A DNA stretch of 64,000 nt from Dysgonomonas sp. PF1-14 (GCF_029892965.1 NZ_JARXWN010000005.1:124001-188000), one strand, 5' to 3'; numbered from the stretch's first letter, positions 44,815-56,460 are shown. Notes: a model not told the origin generated them from the letters alone. Numbers and translations: made by a program.

Positions 44815-46101
44815 TTATTTGATAGAATTCAATTCTTTATCAATCGCATCCAGTTCTGCAGATTTATCAACCTGTAACAGACTTAGATTGTAATAAACGT
44901 TTTGAAGTTTCATTAAAGCCGGTTTAAGATCGTATGGATCAAGATTTGGTCTGGCTTTCAATATGTCACGATATTTTTCAAGATAAGGTAACGCTTTCTG
45001 GTACAGATCGGCTGTTTCTTTGTCCAGTTCAGCCTGTTCTCTTCTGCTAGTTACCTGAGAAGCTTTTTCTTTCATATCCTGAGCTTGTAATACATATAGC
45101 ACGCCCAATCCTTCTAATGCTCTTTCGCAATTAGCATTCGCTGCAATAGCACCAGCATAAGCAGGCTCTGCTTTTACATAATCTTTTTGTTCTGCATATA
45201 GAGATGCCTTAACACTTAACAGGTCGCAAGTATTGCTAGGATCATTGGCTATAGCCTGATCGAGGTACGCAATAGCCTCAGTAGTTTTACCGGCTCTGAT
45301 AAATTCATTAATCAGGTTCGGTGTAAAATACTTGTTGCTAGGGAATCTTTGTGCTCCTTCACGCAAAGCGTTAGCAAAAGCAGCGCTATCTCCTGTTTGT
45401 TGATATTCACTAGCTAATAACTCATATACATCGCTTTCTTTGTATGTGCTGTTTGGAATATAAGGCTCAGCAATGATTCTGTTCAGCAACTTAATAGAAC
45501 GCGGATGATCTCCTGATTGTATAGCACTGATAACAGCGTAATATTTAATTGTTTGGTATGTGGAATCCTGTGTGTTAAATTTAACATCACTGTCTTCAAA
45601 CATAGCTAATGAAGGAAGATCCCAATATCTTTCGAAGAAATCGGCAGCTCTCTTATAATCTTTTTTATCGTTATAGAACACTCCTCCATTGATATAGAAT
45701 CTGTGTCCATCATTCATATTTTTAACGATATCTTTTCTTACTTTATTTTTTACTTGTCCTTTTTCGTTTGGTACTTGCCCTAATTCATCAGCTTTGATAT
45801 ATGGATCGTACATATTATATAAACCCACATACATTGCTTCTTCGTTCCCACCTTTTCCGGTTATTTCCTTTTGCATCTCCAGTGTACGCTCATCATCGAA
45901 TGCCTTGTATTCGATATCACCAGCCAGTTTCCATGTTTCCGGATCATTTGCTGTTTCGGGGTTTGTCAATGCTGGTTTGATTAATTCTCTAGCTTCAGAA
46001 ATGTTTTTCATTGCTGATTTGGCATCTTTCACAGCTTTCTTTTGAGCAAAAGAAAAGCTTGCTAACACGCACAGTGATGTAAATAATAATATCCTTTTCA
46101 T
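44815..46101 (-). CDS. Secreted TPR-repeat protein downstream of gyrA
   Basis: 428 residues with signal peptide 1-19 (SFSFAQ). The body is helical with TPR-like units, for example KTTEAIAYLDQAIANDPSNT, DYVKAEPAYAGAIAANANCE and QKALPYLEKYRDILKARPNL. A periplasmic or surface scaffold role is likely; no enzymatic motif. It lies 25 nt after gyrA and shares its terminator, so the two are probably co-transcribed despite unrelated functions. Confidence 0.72.
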   Translation of the reverse strand: MKRILLFTSLCVLASFSFAQKKAVKDAKSAMKNISEARELIKPALTNPETANDPETWKLAGDIEYKAFDDERTLEMQKEITGKGGNEEAMYVGLYNMYDPYIKADELGQVPNEKGQVKNKVRKDIVKNMNDGHRFYINGGVFYNDKKDYKRAADFFERYWDLPSLAMFEDSDVKFNTQDSTYQTIKYYAVISAIQSGDHPRSIKLLNRIIAEPYIPNSTYKESDVYELLASEYQQTGDSAAFANALREGAQRFPSNKYFTPNLINEFIRAGKTTEAIAYLDQAIANDPSNTCDLLSVKASLYAEQKDYVKAEPAYAGAIAANANCERALEGLGVLYVLQAQDMKEKASQVTSRREQAELDKETADLYQKALPYLEKYRDILKARPNLDPYDLKPALMKLQNVYYNLSLLQVDKSAELDAIDKELNSIK

Positions 46102-46126
46102 ATTTACTTTTTTTTAATTAATTATC

Positions 46127-48718
46127 TTACTCAATAGTGTTCGTTGTATCAGTTGTATTATTTGTGTCATCTTCTGAGATGTCAATATCTTCTATTTCAT
46201 CCGTTTCTGGTTCCGATTCTACTTTACAAACGGAAGCTATTTCGTCGTTACGTTTACCAAGATTGATAAGTCTTACCCCTTGGGTTGCACGTCCCATAAC
46301 GCGAATATCTGAAACTTTTAGACGAATTGTTATACCAGATTTGTTAATTATCATTAAATCGTTGTCGTCTGTAACACTATTTATAGAAACCAGCTTACCG
46401 GTTTTATCTGTTACATTCAATGTTTTCACACCTTTACCACCTCTGCTGGTAATACGATACACTGGTACAATATTTCCGTTTTCATCGAGTATTTCGTTAC
46501 CTTCTTCGTCTTTATCATTCAGGTTAGTGCGTTTACCGTACCCCTGTTCAGATACAACCATGATAGTTTCGGTCTTCTGTGCCTCTTTAGACATTGCCAG
46601 CATTCCTATTACTTCATCTTCTCCGTCTTCGTCTATACGCATACCGCGAACACCAGTTGCCGTACGTCCCATTATACGTACATCTTTTTCGTTGAAGCGG
46701 ATGGCGCGCCCGTTACGGTTAGCTATGAGTATTTCACTGTCACCATCAGTCATAAGTACCTCAATAACCCTGTCCTCTTCACGTATGGTAATGGCATTCA
46801 CACCATTCTGACGTGGACGAGAATATGCTTCAAGGCTTGTTTTCTTCACAACTCCTTCTTTGGTACAGAACATCAGGTAGTGACTGTTTATATATTCGGT
46901 ATCGCCGAATCCTCTGACGCGGATAAATGCAGTTACTTTATCGTCAGATGCTATATTCAGCAGATTCTGAATTGCACGTCCTTTCGAATTTTTCGTTCCT
47001 TCCGGAATATCGAACACACGCAGCCAGAAGCATTTACCTTTCTGTGTAAACAACAGAATATAGTTGTGCATCGAAGCCGGATAGATATGCTCAATGAAAT
47101 CTGCATCGCGTGTTTCAGAGCCTTTAGCCCCTACTCCACCCCTGTTCTGAGAACGGAACTCACTTAATGGTGTACGCTTAATATAGCCAAGATGAGACAC
47201 AGTTATAATCATTTCATCGTTGGCATAGAAATCTTCCGGATTAAGTTCTTCCGAAGCGTAAACTATTTCGGTTCTGCGCTCGTCTCCGTATTTATCTCTT
47301 ACTTCGAGCAATTCGTCTTTAATTACTTTCATACGAAGTTCTTCATTCGACAGAATTTCTTTCAGATAAGCTATCAGTTTCTGTACTTCTTCGTATTCGT
47401 TACGCAGTTTATCCTGTTCCAGTCCTGTTAACTGGCGCAGACGCATTTCTACAATAGCACGAGCCTGAATCTCCGTTAGAGAGAATTTTGCTATCAGGTT
47501 CTCGATCGCTTCTTGTGGCGATTTTGATGCACGGATAATAGCGATAACTTCGTCTATATTGTCGGATGCAATGATCAGTCCTTCAAGTATATGAGCTCGT
47601 TCCTCGGCTTTGCGCAAATCGAATATAGCCCTGCGGGTAACAACATCAATACGATGCTCTACAAACAAGGATATCATATCTTTCAGGTTCAGCATACGCG
47701 GACGGCCTTTTACCAACGCAATATTATTTACGCTGAAAGAAGATTGCAAAGCAGTCAGTTTATATAGTTTATTCAGTACGACATTGGCGTTTGCATCACG
47801 CTTCACATCTACAACTATACGCATTCCCTGACGGTCTGATTCATCATTAACATTACTGATACCTTCAAGCCTTTTCTCTCCTACAAGGTCGGCAATGTGT
47901 TTGATTAGTTCTGCTTTATTTACCAGATATGGAATTTCGGATATAACTATCTTTTCGTGGTTGCCTTCTATTTCTATTTCGGCACGTCCACGCATAATTA
48001 CACGTCCGCGTCCGGTCTCGAAAGCATCCCTTACTCCCTGATATCCATATATGAAACCTCCCGACGGGAAATCCGGAGCTTTTATATATTCCATCAAGCC
48101 GTCTATATCGATATTTTTATCATCAATATAAGCAATAGTAGCATTGATGGCTTCCGTCATATTGTGTGGAGCCATATTGGTTGCCATACCTACAGCAATA
48201 CCCGAACCTCCGTTTATCAGTAAGTTAGGGATGCGTGTAGGAAGAACTGTAGGCTCTTTCAATGTGTCGTCAAAGTTGAGCTGAAAATCAACAGTTTCCT
48301 TGTCGATATCTTTCAGCATCTCTTCTGCCAGACGGCTTAACCGGGCTTCGGTATAACGCATAGCTGCCGGACTGTCGCCGTCGACACTACCCATATTACC
48401 CTGACCATCTACAAGCAGGTACCGCATACTCCATTCCTGAGCCATACGTACCATTGCAAAATAAACCGATGAATCTCCGTGCGGGTGGTATTTACCCAAT
48501 ACTTCTCCGACAATTCTGGCTGACTTTTTGTGTGGTTTGTTTGATGTGTTACCTAGCTCGCTCATACCAAATAAGATACGGCGATGAACGGGTTTGAATC
48601 CGTCCCTTACATCGGGTAATGCTCGTGATACGATTACCGACATTGAATAGTCAATGTAGGCCGATTTCATCTCATCCTCGATGTTGATTTTAATAATTCT
48701 ATCCTCTGTATCTGCCAT
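46127..48718 (-). CDS. gyrA: DNA gyrase subunit A
   Basis: 863 residues. The breakage-reunion domain carries catalytic Tyr122 ([10 protein letters not shown]), and the quinolone-resistance region [10 protein letters not shown] has Ser83 with Phe87, the latter typical of Bacteroidetes rather than the Asp of E. coli. The C-terminal beta-pinwheel begins about residue 500, with the GyrA box [10 protein letters not shown] near 531. The tail is rich in Asp/Thr. It introduces negative supercoils with GyrB. Confidence 0.97.
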   Translation of the reverse strand: MADTEDRIIKINIEDEMKSAYIDYSMSVIVSRALPDVRDGFKPVHRRILFGMSELGNTSNKPHKKSARIVGEVLGKYHPHGDSSVYFAMVRMAQEWSMRYLLVDGQGNMGSVDGDSPAAMRYTEARLSRLAEEMLKDIDKETVDFQLNFDDTLKEPTVLPTRIPNLLINGGSGIAVGMATNMAPHNMTEAINATIAYIDDKNIDIDGLMEYIKAPDFPSGGFIYGYQGVRDAFETGRGRVIMRGRAEIEIEGNHEKIVISEIPYLVNKAELIKHIADLVGEKRLEGISNVNDESDRQGMRIVVDVKRDANANVVLNKLYKLTALQSSFSVNNIALVKGRPRMLNLKDMISLFVEHRIDVVTRRAIFDLRKAEERAHILEGLIIASDNIDEVIAIIRASKSPQEAIENLIAKFSLTEIQARAIVEMRLRQLTGLEQDKLRNEYEEVQKLIAYLKEILSNEELRMKVIKDELLEVRDKYGDERRTEIVYASEELNPEDFYANDEMIITVSHLGYIKRTPLSEFRSQNRGGVGAKGSETRDADFIEHIYPASMHNYILLFTQKGKCFWLRVFDIPEGTKNSKGRAIQNLLNIASDDKVTAFIRVRGFGDTEYINSHYLMFCTKEGVVKKTSLEAYSRPRQNGVNAITIREEDRVIEVLMTDGDSEILIANRNGRAIRFNEKDVRIMGRTATGVRGMRIDEDGEDEVIGMLAMSKEAQKTETIMVVSEQGYGKRTNLNDKDEEGNEILDENGNIVPVYRITSRGGKGVKTLNVTDKTGKLVSINSVTDDNDLMIINKSGITIRLKVSDIRVMGRATQGVRLINLGKRNDEIASVCKVESEPETDEIEDIDISEDDTNNTTDTTNTIE

Positions 48719-48756
48719 TATTTTAAGATAAATTTTTTATTCTCAAATATTTGCAC

Positions 48757-48779
48757 AAAAGCCGCTTTGACAGGCTTTT
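48757..48779 (-). terminator. Possible terminator of the DUF1801 gene
   Basis: AAAAGCC pairs with GGCTTTT around a nine-base loop, between the DUF1801 stop and gyrA start. The stem is short, so confidence is modest. Confidence 0.45.
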
Positions 48780-48905
48780 TCTCAGCGCCCAAAAAACATG
48801 CTAAGATACAAATTTTCTTTCGATTAAGAAAATTATAATATGCCAAAAAGAGGCTATACAAAGAGAGATTACAGAAAAATATTATCTATAAAATAGATTA
48901 TCTTC

Positions 48906-49274
48906 TTATTTCAATTTTACGATTCCTTTTCTATATAGATTTATTGCATCATTCAGGATTGACTTGATAATTTCGAGTGGAAGATCTGCAATCGGATCAA
49001 TCCTAAAAATTTTCATTCTGGCACGTTGCCCTTGTTCCAGCTCAGGATTTGACAGATATTTACCTTCAGTCATCAGAATATATGGTTCGCTGGTCTTATT
49101 GTCAATCCATAAGTAGCACAATATATTTTTCTTATAAAGGAAGCATGGCATGCCGTACTTCAGTGTTTCCGAAATATTTTCATCATATTCCAGAATAATA
49201 CTTCTCAAGGCCAGAAGAGCACTTTTTTGAGGTTCTTTACAATCTAAATAAAAATTATAAAGTTCGTCTTTCAT
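48906..49274 (-). CDS. DUF1801 (YdhG-like) protein
   Basis: 122 residues, the compact alpha/beta fold of DUF1801: LRSIILEYDENISETLKYGM then PCFLYKKNILCYLWIDN, and a C-terminal LPLEIIKSILNDAINLY helix. Function is not established for the family, and no catalytic residues are evident. It sits alone between the secA terminator and gyrA. Confidence 0.75.
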   Translation of the reverse strand: MKDELYNFYLDCKEPQKSALLALRSIILEYDENISETLKYGMPCFLYKKNILCYLWIDNKTSEPYILMTEGKYLSNPELEQGQRARMKIFRIDPIADLPLEIIKSILNDAINLYRKGIVKLK

Positions 49275-49320
49275 ATGGCAAAGTTAATTTAATGTAACAG
49301 AAAATCAATCTGTATATTGC

Positions 49321-49355
49321 AAAAAAGGATGTATCAAATCTGACACATCCTTTCT
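49321..49355 (-). terminator. Rho-independent terminator of secA
   Basis: AAAGGATGT pairs with ACATCCTTT; the minus-strand side is followed by six T. It lies 22 nt after the secA stop. Confidence 0.8.
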
Positions 49356-49376
49356 ATTTAGTATTTAAATAATCAT

Positions 49377-52300
49377 TTATTCATTTCTTCCATGGCAGTT
49401 TTTATACTTCTTACCACTTCCGCAAAAACATGGATCGTTGCGTCCCGGCTTCTTGTCAACATGCACAGGTGCTATTCTTGATCTGTCTAGTCTAGGATCA
49501 CCTCCTTGTGGAGCTTGTTGTCTTTGCGGGTTATCCTGCTCCATGTCGTTACGCTCGGTACGGTAACGGCTATAGTCTGTTTTCTGCTCAGGAGCAGCCT
49601 GACGAACCTGTTCCGGCTCACGTACCGGTATTTGTCCACGCATCAAAATAGTTACAGCCTTTGTATTCACGCTGTTAAGCATAGATTTGAACAGATTGAA
49701 CGACTCCAGTTTGTAAATCAATAGCGGATCTTTCTGCTCATAGCTTGCATTCTGCACCGACTGACGCAATTCATCCATTTCGCGAAGATGTTCTTTCCAC
49801 TCCTCGTCGATAGTATGTAATACAATTGCTTTCTCGAACGATTTGATGATATCTTTAGACTGTGTGTCATACGCTTCTTTCAGGTTACATGAGATATTGT
49901 ATATACGTTTCCCGTCAGTTATAGGAATCAGTATATTCTCAAATTTATCTCCCTGCTCTTCATATACCTGTTTGATTACCGGATTGGCAATCTCTGCCAA
50001 ACGATCCATTTTCTGCTTAAAGTTCTGAACAGCTTTTTCGTATACTGTATCAGTCACAGCGTCCTGTTTCATTGAACGGAACGAAGCTTCATCAAACGGT
50101 GTTTCGATGGCAAATAAGCGTAGCAATTCTATTTTCAGTCCTTCATAATCAAGATTGTCGCAATATTGTTCTGAAGTGCTTACAGCTGTATCGTAGAACA
50201 TATTTACGATATCAATACCAATACGCTCACCCATAAGTGCGTGGCGACGGCGTTTGTAAATAACTTCACGTTGTGAGTTCATCACATCATCATATTCCAG
50301 CAAGCGTTTACGAATACCGAAGTTGTTTTCTTCCACCTTCTTCTGTGCACGTTCTACTGACTTGCTAAGCATATTATGCTCAAGCATTTCGCCTTCTTTG
50401 AAGCCCATCTTATCCATCATACCCGCAATACGCTCGGATGCGAACAGACGCATCAAATCGTCTTCGAGTGAGATGTAGAAAACAGATGAACCCGGGTCTC
50501 CCTGACGTCCGGCACGACCACGCAGCTGACGGTCTACACGACGCGATTCATGGCGTTCTGTACCGATAATCGCCAGTCCTCCGGCTTCTTTCACACTTGG
50601 TGCCAGTTTGATGTCAGTACCACGACCCGCCATATTGGTAGCAATGGTAACGGCTCCCGGTTGTCCGGCTAATGCTACTACTTCTGCCTCACGCTGGTGC
50701 AGCTTGGCATTCAGTACATTGTGTTTGATCTTACGCATGGTAAGCATCTTACCCAGTAATTCGGATATTTCGACTGAGGTTGTACCCACAAGTACAGCAC
50801 GTCCTTCACTTACCAGTTTTTCTATCTCTTGTATAACCGCAGTATATTTTTCTCGTTTTGTCTTATATATACGGTCATTCATATCGTTACGTGCAATCGG
50901 TCTGTTGGTCGGAATCACAACTACATCGAGTTTGTAGATGTTCCACAACTCACCTGCTTCTGTTTCTGCCGTACCGGTCATCCCCGAAAGCTTATGATAC
51001 ATACGGAAGTAATTCTGTAATGTAATTGTAGCAAAGGTTTGTGTAGCAGCTTCTACTTTTACACGTTCTTTTGCTTCTATCGCCTGATGCAGACCATCTG
51101 AGTAGCGGCGGCCGTCCATAATACGTCCTGTCTGCTCGTCTACAATCATAACTTTATTGTCAATTACAACATATTCATCGTCTTTCTCGAACAGAGCATA
51201 TGCCTTAAGAAGTTGATTAACAGTATGTACACGTTCCGATTTGATCGAGTAATTCTGCATCAGCTCATCTTTCTTTTCTGCTTTTTGAGCATCAGTCAGA
51301 GATGTATTTTCCAGTTCTGAAAGTTGAGCTCCTATATCAGGCAATACAAAGAACAGCGGGTCATCCGAATTACCTGTAAGTAAATCTATACCTTTATCTG
51401 TCAGTTCTATACTGTTGTTCTTTTCATCAATAACAAAATACAGATCGTCAGTCACCTCATGCATACGGCGCATTTGCTCACCCATATACTCCTCTTCGGT
51501 TTTCAGCATTGAAGCTTTTACGCCTTGCTCACTCAAAAATTTAATGAGTGGTTTATTTTTAGGAAGCCCTTTGAATGATTGGAACAACTGGAAACTACCT
51601 TGTCTCTGTATTTCCTTATCTTCCGAATTCATTTTCGATTTGGCATCGGCTAGTAATTTTGTACAAAGGTCTCTTTGCGTTTTTACAAGGATTTCTACTC
51701 GAGGGCGGAATTCTTCAAACAACTGTTGCTCTCCTTTCGGTATCGGCCCTGATATGATCAATGGTGTACGTGCATCGTCAATCAATACGGAGTCTACCTC
51801 GTCGACAATCGCATAATTGTGCTTGCGTTGCACAAGGTCGGACGGGTTGATGGCCATATTGTCACGCAAATAGTCGAAACCAAATTCATTATTCGTTCCG
51901 AATGTAATATCTGCCTGATATGCTTTACGGCGACCTTCTGAGTTTGGTTGGTGCTTGTCGATACAATCTACCGACAGACCGTTAAACATATAGATAGGTC
52001 CCATCCACTCCGAGTCACGTTTTGCCAGATAGTCATTTACCGTTACTACGTGTACACCGTTTCCGGTAAGGGCATTGAGGAATACCGGTAGTGTACCTAC
52101 CAGCGTTTTACCTTCCCCTGTTGCCATTTCAGCAATTTTACCTTTATGAAGCACAGTACCACCGAATAGCTGTACATCGTAGTGGATCATGTTCCACTGT
52201 ATTTCTGTACCACCTGCAACCCAGTGATTATAATAAATTGCCTTGTCGCCTTCTATATCTACAAAATCATGTGTTTCGGCCAGTTCTCGGTCGAAATCGG

Positions 52301-52694
52301 TAGCTGTAACTACCACTTCTTCATTTTCAGTTAATCGGCGGGCAGTTTCTTTTACAATAGAAAATGCTTCGGGCAGTACTTTGTCGAGAACCTCTTCATA
52401 TTTCTCAGTTACTTCTTTCTCCAGCTTATCTACTTCAGCCCAAAGTTCTTCGCGTTGATCTATTTCCAACGTTTCAACCTTGGCTTTCAGTTCTGCTATT
52501 TTATTTTTTTCTTCGGCTACATAATCCTGTACCTCTTGCCTGATTTCGATTGTTTTGGCACGCAGTTCATCGTGTGACAGACGTTCTATTTCAGGGTATA
52601 CGGCTTTGATGCGTTCTACATACGGATTAATTTCTTTCAAGTCTCGTTGTGACTTATTTCCGAATAGTGATGTTAAAAAATCAGCGAATCCCAT
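49377..52694 (-). CDS. secA: Preprotein translocase ATPase SecA
   Basis: 1105 residues, the long Bacteroidetes form. Walker A is MATGEGKTL (near 190) and the DEAD-like box is [15 protein letters not shown] (near 298). An inserted stretch in the first nucleotide-binding region (about 340-480) explains the extra length over E. coli (901). The C-terminal zinc motif [14 protein letters not shown], which binds SecB or the ribosome, is intact. It drives Sec-dependent export. Confidence 0.97.
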   Translation of the reverse strand: MGFADFLTSLFGNKSQRDLKEINPYVERIKAVYPEIERLSHDELRAKTIEIRQEVQDYVAEEKNKIAELKAKVETLEIDQREELWAEVDKLEKEVTEKYEEVLDKVLPEAFSIVKETARRLTENEEVVVTATDFDRELAETHDFVDIEGDKAIYYNHWVAGGTEIQWNMIHYDVQLFGGTVLHKGKIAEMATGEGKTLVGTLPVFLNALTGNGVHVVTVNDYLAKRDSEWMGPIYMFNGLSVDCIDKHQPNSEGRRKAYQADITFGTNNEFGFDYLRDNMAINPSDLVQRKHNYAIVDEVDSVLIDDARTPLIISGPIPKGEQQLFEEFRPRVEILVKTQRDLCTKLLADAKSKMNSEDKEIQRQGSFQLFQSFKGLPKNKPLIKFLSEQGVKASMLKTEEEYMGEQMRRMHEVTDDLYFVIDEKNNSIELTDKGIDLLTGNSDDPLFFVLPDIGAQLSELENTSLTDAQKAEKKDELMQNYSIKSERVHTVNQLLKAYALFEKDDEYVVIDNKVMIVDEQTGRIMDGRRYSDGLHQAIEAKERVKVEAATQTFATITLQNYFRMYHKLSGMTGTAETEAGELWNIYKLDVVVIPTNRPIARNDMNDRIYKTKREKYTAVIQEIEKLVSEGRAVLVGTTSVEISELLGKMLTMRKIKHNVLNAKLHQREAEVVALAGQPGAVTIATNMAGRGTDIKLAPSVKEAGGLAIIGTERHESRRVDRQLRGRAGRQGDPGSSVFYISLEDDLMRLFASERIAGMMDKMGFKEGEMLEHNMLSKSVERAQKKVEENNFGIRKRLLEYDDVMNSQREVIYKRRRHALMGERIGIDIVNMFYDTAVSTSEQYCDNLDYEGLKIELLRLFAIETPFDEASFRSMKQDAVTDTVYEKAVQNFKQKMDRLAEIANPVIKQVYEEQGDKFENILIPITDGKRIYNISCNLKEAYDTQSKDIIKSFEKAIVLHTIDEEWKEHLREMDELRQSVQNASYEQKDPLLIYKLESFNLFKSMLNSVNTKAVTILMRGQIPVREPEQVRQAAPEQKTDYSRYRTERNDMEQDNPQRQQAPQGGDPRLDRSRIAPVHVDKKPGRNDPCFCGSGKKYKNCHGRNE

Positions 52695-52758
52695 ATATTT
52701 GTTTTATTATTTTCAAGATTTAATATTTGACTAATGTCTTTTCTATTCTTATATATAT

Positions 52759-54360
52759 TTACAATAATTCCGATAATGCTTCTTCTTTTGCCGCATTGGG
52801 CGACCTGATACGCATTATATACGAAATGGTAGGCGCTATTTCGGTTGCCTTTATTGTTCTTCTTATCTTCTGTGGCTTTATTCCGTTACCGAAGAATATA
52901 ACAGGACACACAATAGCATTGCTACGCACCTGTTTTTCTTTAAATGAAGCATCTTGCTCATTAACAACTTTATATCCCGGTTGCAATTCTACAAAAAGGT
53001 CTCCGGATGTTTCCTTTGTATAACCATTTTTGTAAAACTCCATTATAGGATTCCATTGTCCGTGTTGTATCTGATATGATGTGTAAACATCCTGTACTCC
53101 CGTAAACTCGGAAACAAACTCAGCGGCCTTATTCTGAATCTCTTCGAGAGATATTTCTTTTTTCTTGATCAGTTCCCTATTCAGATATACCTGTCCGTTG
53201 TAAAACTTATCTATCCATTTGCCATCTTTGCCATATATAGCCATCAGATACATATTGAGCAAGGCTTCGCAACGGTTTACATAGAACTTATTTTCAGGGA
53301 TATTTGTATTTTGTTCGTACTTAGAGTCAGTCTCATTCGAATTGTAGTAACCGGTAGAGGTCAGAAATATCAGTGTGTTTTTCAAACCTACAGTCTTATC
53401 TACTTCATCCAACAGTTTTTCTATCTCTCTGTCGAGACGGGCGTATGTGTCCTGTATTTCGATAGAATAATCGGGTACATCTTTATAGTTTCCGGCGTAA
53501 AGCGTTACAGACAGGAAGTCGAGATTGACACGTCGCCCCAGTTCTGCTTTCGCTAGAACAGTGGTTGCCATTTTTACAACATTTTCGTTCACTGCTGGTG
53601 TCTGCTTTGCCTTAATGTATGTCTCCTTATCTGTCCCCATATTATGGTTGAAAGGTGCTACACCCTGCATAAACGGAAACGCTTTGTACGACTCTATACC
53701 GAGCAACGGGCGCCACTGCATTGCCCATGCTTTCAGGGAAAAATCCGACGTGCTGTTGCGGTTTTCCATGTCTACATAGAGGTAGAAATTCTTATAGAAG
53801 GTCGTGGAAGCCCATTTACCACTATAATCGTCTACCCAATATGCTCCTGTCCCCCTTTGTCCGGCTGTGATCAGAGCTTGCGAGATATGAGGGGCAAATG
53901 AGTACACATCGGAAGAGCCCCGCGATGCTATTTTTATTTCGTCTGTTATTGTAGACGTTTTCAGTGCCAAAGGTGACACTTTGTCTTGTGTATAATTACC
54001 AAGAAACGAAGGATCTGAAAATGTGGTAATCTCCTGCTGCTTGTCTGCCAGATACTTTTTATTACCAACAATACCATGATAAAATGGCGTAGCTCCGGTA
54101 TATATAGTTGCTATGGCAGAGGCATCGTCGAGATTGGGTATATCGAACCTGATATTCTGATACACCAAACCTTCGCTGAGCAAACGCTTGAATCCTTTTT
54201 CGGTAAATGTATTCTGGAAAAGCTCAAGATAATCACCCCTTAGCTGATCTATAGTGATACCTATCACCAGCTTAGGCGTCTCACGCACAGATGCGGAAGT
54301 CTGAGCTTGAACAGATGATATCGTCAGTACTGCTACTAAAGAAGTTATTATCCTTATCAT
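52759..54360 (-). CDS. Alkaline-phosphatase-superfamily protein with degenerate active site
   Basis: 533 residues with a signal peptide (1-20). The scaffold is that of PafA-type phosphatases: ITIDQLRGDYLELF (35-), IYTGATPFYHGIVGN (86-), SIEIQDTYARLDREIEKLLD (299-) and a late CPVIFFGNGIKP with TEIAPTIS. The catalytic parts are changed. The nucleophile position (Thr79 in Elizabethkingia PafA) is Asp79; the D-x3-H segment is LYAGN (287-291); the usual TADHG is TSTG; and the late His is absent. It is probably a non-enzymatic periplasmic pseudo-phosphatase. It overlaps the DUF4105 gene by 4 nt, so they are coupled. Confidence 0.75.
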   Translation of the reverse strand: MIRIITSLVAVLTISSVQAQTSASVRETPKLVIGITIDQLRGDYLELFQNTFTEKGFKRLLSEGLVYQNIRFDIPNLDDASAIATIYTGATPFYHGIVGNKKYLADKQQEITTFSDPSFLGNYTQDKVSPLALKTSTITDEIKIASRGSSDVYSFAPHISQALITAGQRGTGAYWVDDYSGKWASTTFYKNFYLYVDMENRNSTSDFSLKAWAMQWRPLLGIESYKAFPFMQGVAPFNHNMGTDKETYIKAKQTPAVNENVVKMATTVLAKAELGRRVNLDFLSVTLYAGNYKDVPDYSIEIQDTYARLDREIEKLLDEVDKTVGLKNTLIFLTSTGYYNSNETDSKYEQNTNIPENKFYVNRCEALLNMYLMAIYGKDGKWIDKFYNGQVYLNRELIKKKEISLEEIQNKAAEFVSEFTGVQDVYTSYQIQHGQWNPIMEFYKNGYTKETSGDLFVELQPGYKVVNEQDASFKEKQVRSNAIVCPVIFFGNGIKPQKIRRTIKATEIAPTISYIMRIRSPNAAKEEALSELL

Positions 54361-55580
54361 TTTGCTTTTGGTAAGCTGTATTCAGCTTTTTTATTTAACT
54401 TTTTTTGCTGTAATACATTCATCCCCGATCGTATCATTATAGACAGGATGTACGGAATAAATGCGATTTCTAATTGCTGTGGGATCAAACACCATGCCAA
54501 AAGAAATGCTAAAAGCGCCACAAAGTTAATAAAATGATAATAACTTAGGTACTTTGTCAGTGATTTTACAAAGAATAATAGGGCAACTATCAGTTGCAGA
54601 GGATTCAACCATACTATATTCCAGTTCGGATTGGTACAAGGATGCACCGAAAAGAACATAAGGAAGAAAATAATACATCCGGCTATTCCTGCAACGAGAA
54701 ATAATATTGTATCAAAAACTTTGCCTAATGCAGGCACTTGCTTTTTATATGATATGTATGATATCAGTAATGTGATTATCAATAATATTATTCCGGCATA
54801 AAGCGGCGTAACAGGAAAATCTTTGCTAAAAGGCTTAGGATCGAGCAATGTAGTCGTTGACATCACAAGGTTTCGGGGAATACTGTCACCCACTACAGTT
54901 GCACCTTCATAAGCATTCATCAGATAGCGTGGCAGAAAATCTTTCTGCCTGTCTGTTATCACTTTATCGGCATCAGCACCTATAACCATATTTATTCCGA
55001 AACGGAACCATTGCCTTGTTGAGGTGCATTCTATAACCAGATCGCGATATGTTTGCTCTGTATTTGTAGGTGCATATTCTATTTTACCATTGATGTACTT
55101 CTCAAAAATATCTCTGGGACGTGTAGAACAATTATCATAAAAATAATTGTAGCGGTATTCCCTATTCTCCGGAAGACAATTGACAAGCAACGCATTGAAA
55201 ATATTCTGTTTTTCTTCCTGTGTCAGATTGAATTCCTGCTCTATAATACCTACTCCTCTTTCTTTATATTCCTGATAATAGGCACTGTACGGTATCGGAG
55301 CCACCATGTAGTCGGTCTCTCCTTTCATAAACAGGAAAATAAAATTAGACTTAGACATGTTGAACAAGCCGAAGTTGAATGCCAAATCAACACCCCGAGC
55401 CGGATCATTTACCCGCATAGATGTGTGCCCGAATAATGAATATACGGCTTCATCCCAAGGTGCATTTGTCAATAAACTGATTTTTGCTGAATCGCTCAAT
55501 ACGATGCGTGGAATCTCCTGTGCTCTAGTTTGGGAAACGATTCCGGTTATTATAGCAAGAAATAGAATAAGTTTTCGCAT
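54357..55580 (-). CDS. DUF4105 membrane protein (Lnb N-terminal-like domain)
   Basis: 407 residues. Signal peptide 1-20; an extracytoplasmic Lnb_N/DUF4105 domain about 25-235 with LFGHTSMRV (His51) and FYDNCSTRPRDIF (Cys near 150), a His/Cys pair suggesting a papain-like peptidase or acyltransferase; then about five membrane helices (265-390) and a Lys-rich tail. Its stop overlaps the start of the pseudo-phosphatase gene. The substrate is unknown. Confidence 0.8.
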   Translation of the reverse strand: MRKLILFLAIITGIVSQTRAQEIPRIVLSDSAKISLLTNAPWDEAVYSLFGHTSMRVNDPARGVDLAFNFGLFNMSKSNFIFLFMKGETDYMVAPIPYSAYYQEYKERGVGIIEQEFNLTQEEKQNIFNALLVNCLPENREYRYNYFYDNCSTRPRDIFEKYINGKIEYAPTNTEQTYRDLVIECTSTRQWFRFGINMVIGADADKVITDRQKDFLPRYLMNAYEGATVVGDSIPRNLVMSTTTLLDPKPFSKDFPVTPLYAGIILLIITLLISYISYKKQVPALGKVFDTILFLVAGIAGCIIFFLMFFSVHPCTNPNWNIVWLNPLQLIVALLFFVKSLTKYLSYYHFINFVALLAFLLAWCLIPQQLEIAFIPYILSIMIRSGMNVLQQKKLNKKAEYSLPKAK

Positions 55581-55598
55581 TGTTAAAAAATTTCAATA

Positions 55599-55606
55599 CA
55601 AAGATA
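55599..55606 (-). promoter_or_regulatory. Bacteroidetes -7 box (TATCTTTG) for the DUF4105 operon
   Basis: An exact TAnnTTTG on the minus strand, 19 nt before the DUF4105 start. No -33 match. Confidence 0.42.
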
Positions 55607-55791
55607 AGATATCTTGCCGATAGAATGTATGACCTGACGGCGTTCATTCAGCAGTACGATGTGAATTTTACTTAAAATACAAACGGTATTGTAGTTTATG
55701 CCTGCTTTATTCTATAATTTTGCAATGAATTAATTAAAAGAGTTTTAATTATGAAAACGAGCATGAATTAGCTTTGCTAAAGAGTTTGATA

Positions 55792-55799
55792 ATTTTGTC
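55792..55799 (+). promoter_or_regulatory. Bacteroidetes -7 box (TAATTTTG) for the nitroreductase gene
   Basis: An exact TAnnTTTG, 40 nt before the ATG at 55839. An identical box lies at 55715-55722, so either or both could be used. Confidence 0.38.
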
Positions 55800-55838
55800 A
55801 TGAGCGTTTCCATACAATCTTTAAAAACAAAATATAGT

Positions 55839-56438
55839 ATGAAAAAAGGATTACTTACAATCTTGTTTCTTTCTTTTATAGCCTGCCTTTCGGCTCAGGA
55901 TATACAATTAGTACCGCCGACCAAAACCGGAGGTAAACCACTGATGGAAGCTCTGAACGAGCGTCAGTCGAATCGTAATTTCGAGAAAAAAGACCTTCCT
56001 GCACAGACTCTGTCTGACTTGCTTTGGGCTGCTTATGGATTCAACAGAGAAGATAAACGCACTGTACCATCGTCTCAGAATAAGCAGGAAGTGGATGTAT
56101 ATGTGATGTTTAGCAATGGAATTTACTTCTACGATGCAAAAGCCAACAAACTGGTACTGAAAGAAGCCGGAGATTTCCGCCAGGCACTCGGACAGCCTGC
56201 TATTTCGGACAATGCGTCACTGTCACTTATCTATGTTATCAATCTGGATAAAAACAGTAGAGATGCGGGGCTGATGGATGCCGGATTCTCCGTTCAAAAC
56301 GTGTATCTGTATTGTGCTTCTGCCGGATTGGGTTCGGTAGCTCGCGGTTCATTTAAAAGGCCGGATGTACACAATGTATTAAAACTGACCGAAAAACAAG
56401 AGGTTGTACTTGTACAGGCTGTAGGATATGTGAAATAA
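55839..56438 (+). CDS. Exported nitroreductase-family protein (SagB/ThcOx-like)
   Basis: 199 residues from the ATG at 55839, which gives a clean signal peptide (1-20, SFIACLSAQ); a further upstream ATG at 55800 would bury it. The mature part is a single nitroreductase domain: ERQSNRNFEKKDLPAQTLSD and LLWAAYGFNREDKRTVPSSQ near the FMN phosphate site, with FSVQNVYLYCASAGLGS and a final QAVGYVK. FMN-dependent redox in the periplasm is the likely role; the substrate is unknown. Confidence 0.8.
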   Translation: MKKGLLTILFLSFIACLSAQDIQLVPPTKTGGKPLMEALNERQSNRNFEKKDLPAQTLSDLLWAAYGFNREDKRTVPSSQNKQEVDVYVMFSNGIYFYDAKANKLVLKEAGDFRQALGQPAISDNASLSLIYVINLDKNSRDAGLMDAGFSVQNVYLYCASAGLGSVARGSFKRPDVHNVLKLTEKQEVVLVQAVGYVK

Positions 56439-56460
56439 GCTATCTGCTTAAGAAATATAG

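Noticed and set aside
46137-46811. 224-codon plus-strand frame inside gyrA
   Set aside because: Ser/Ile-rich translation with no recognisable domain, fully antisense to the conserved gyrA C-terminal domain.
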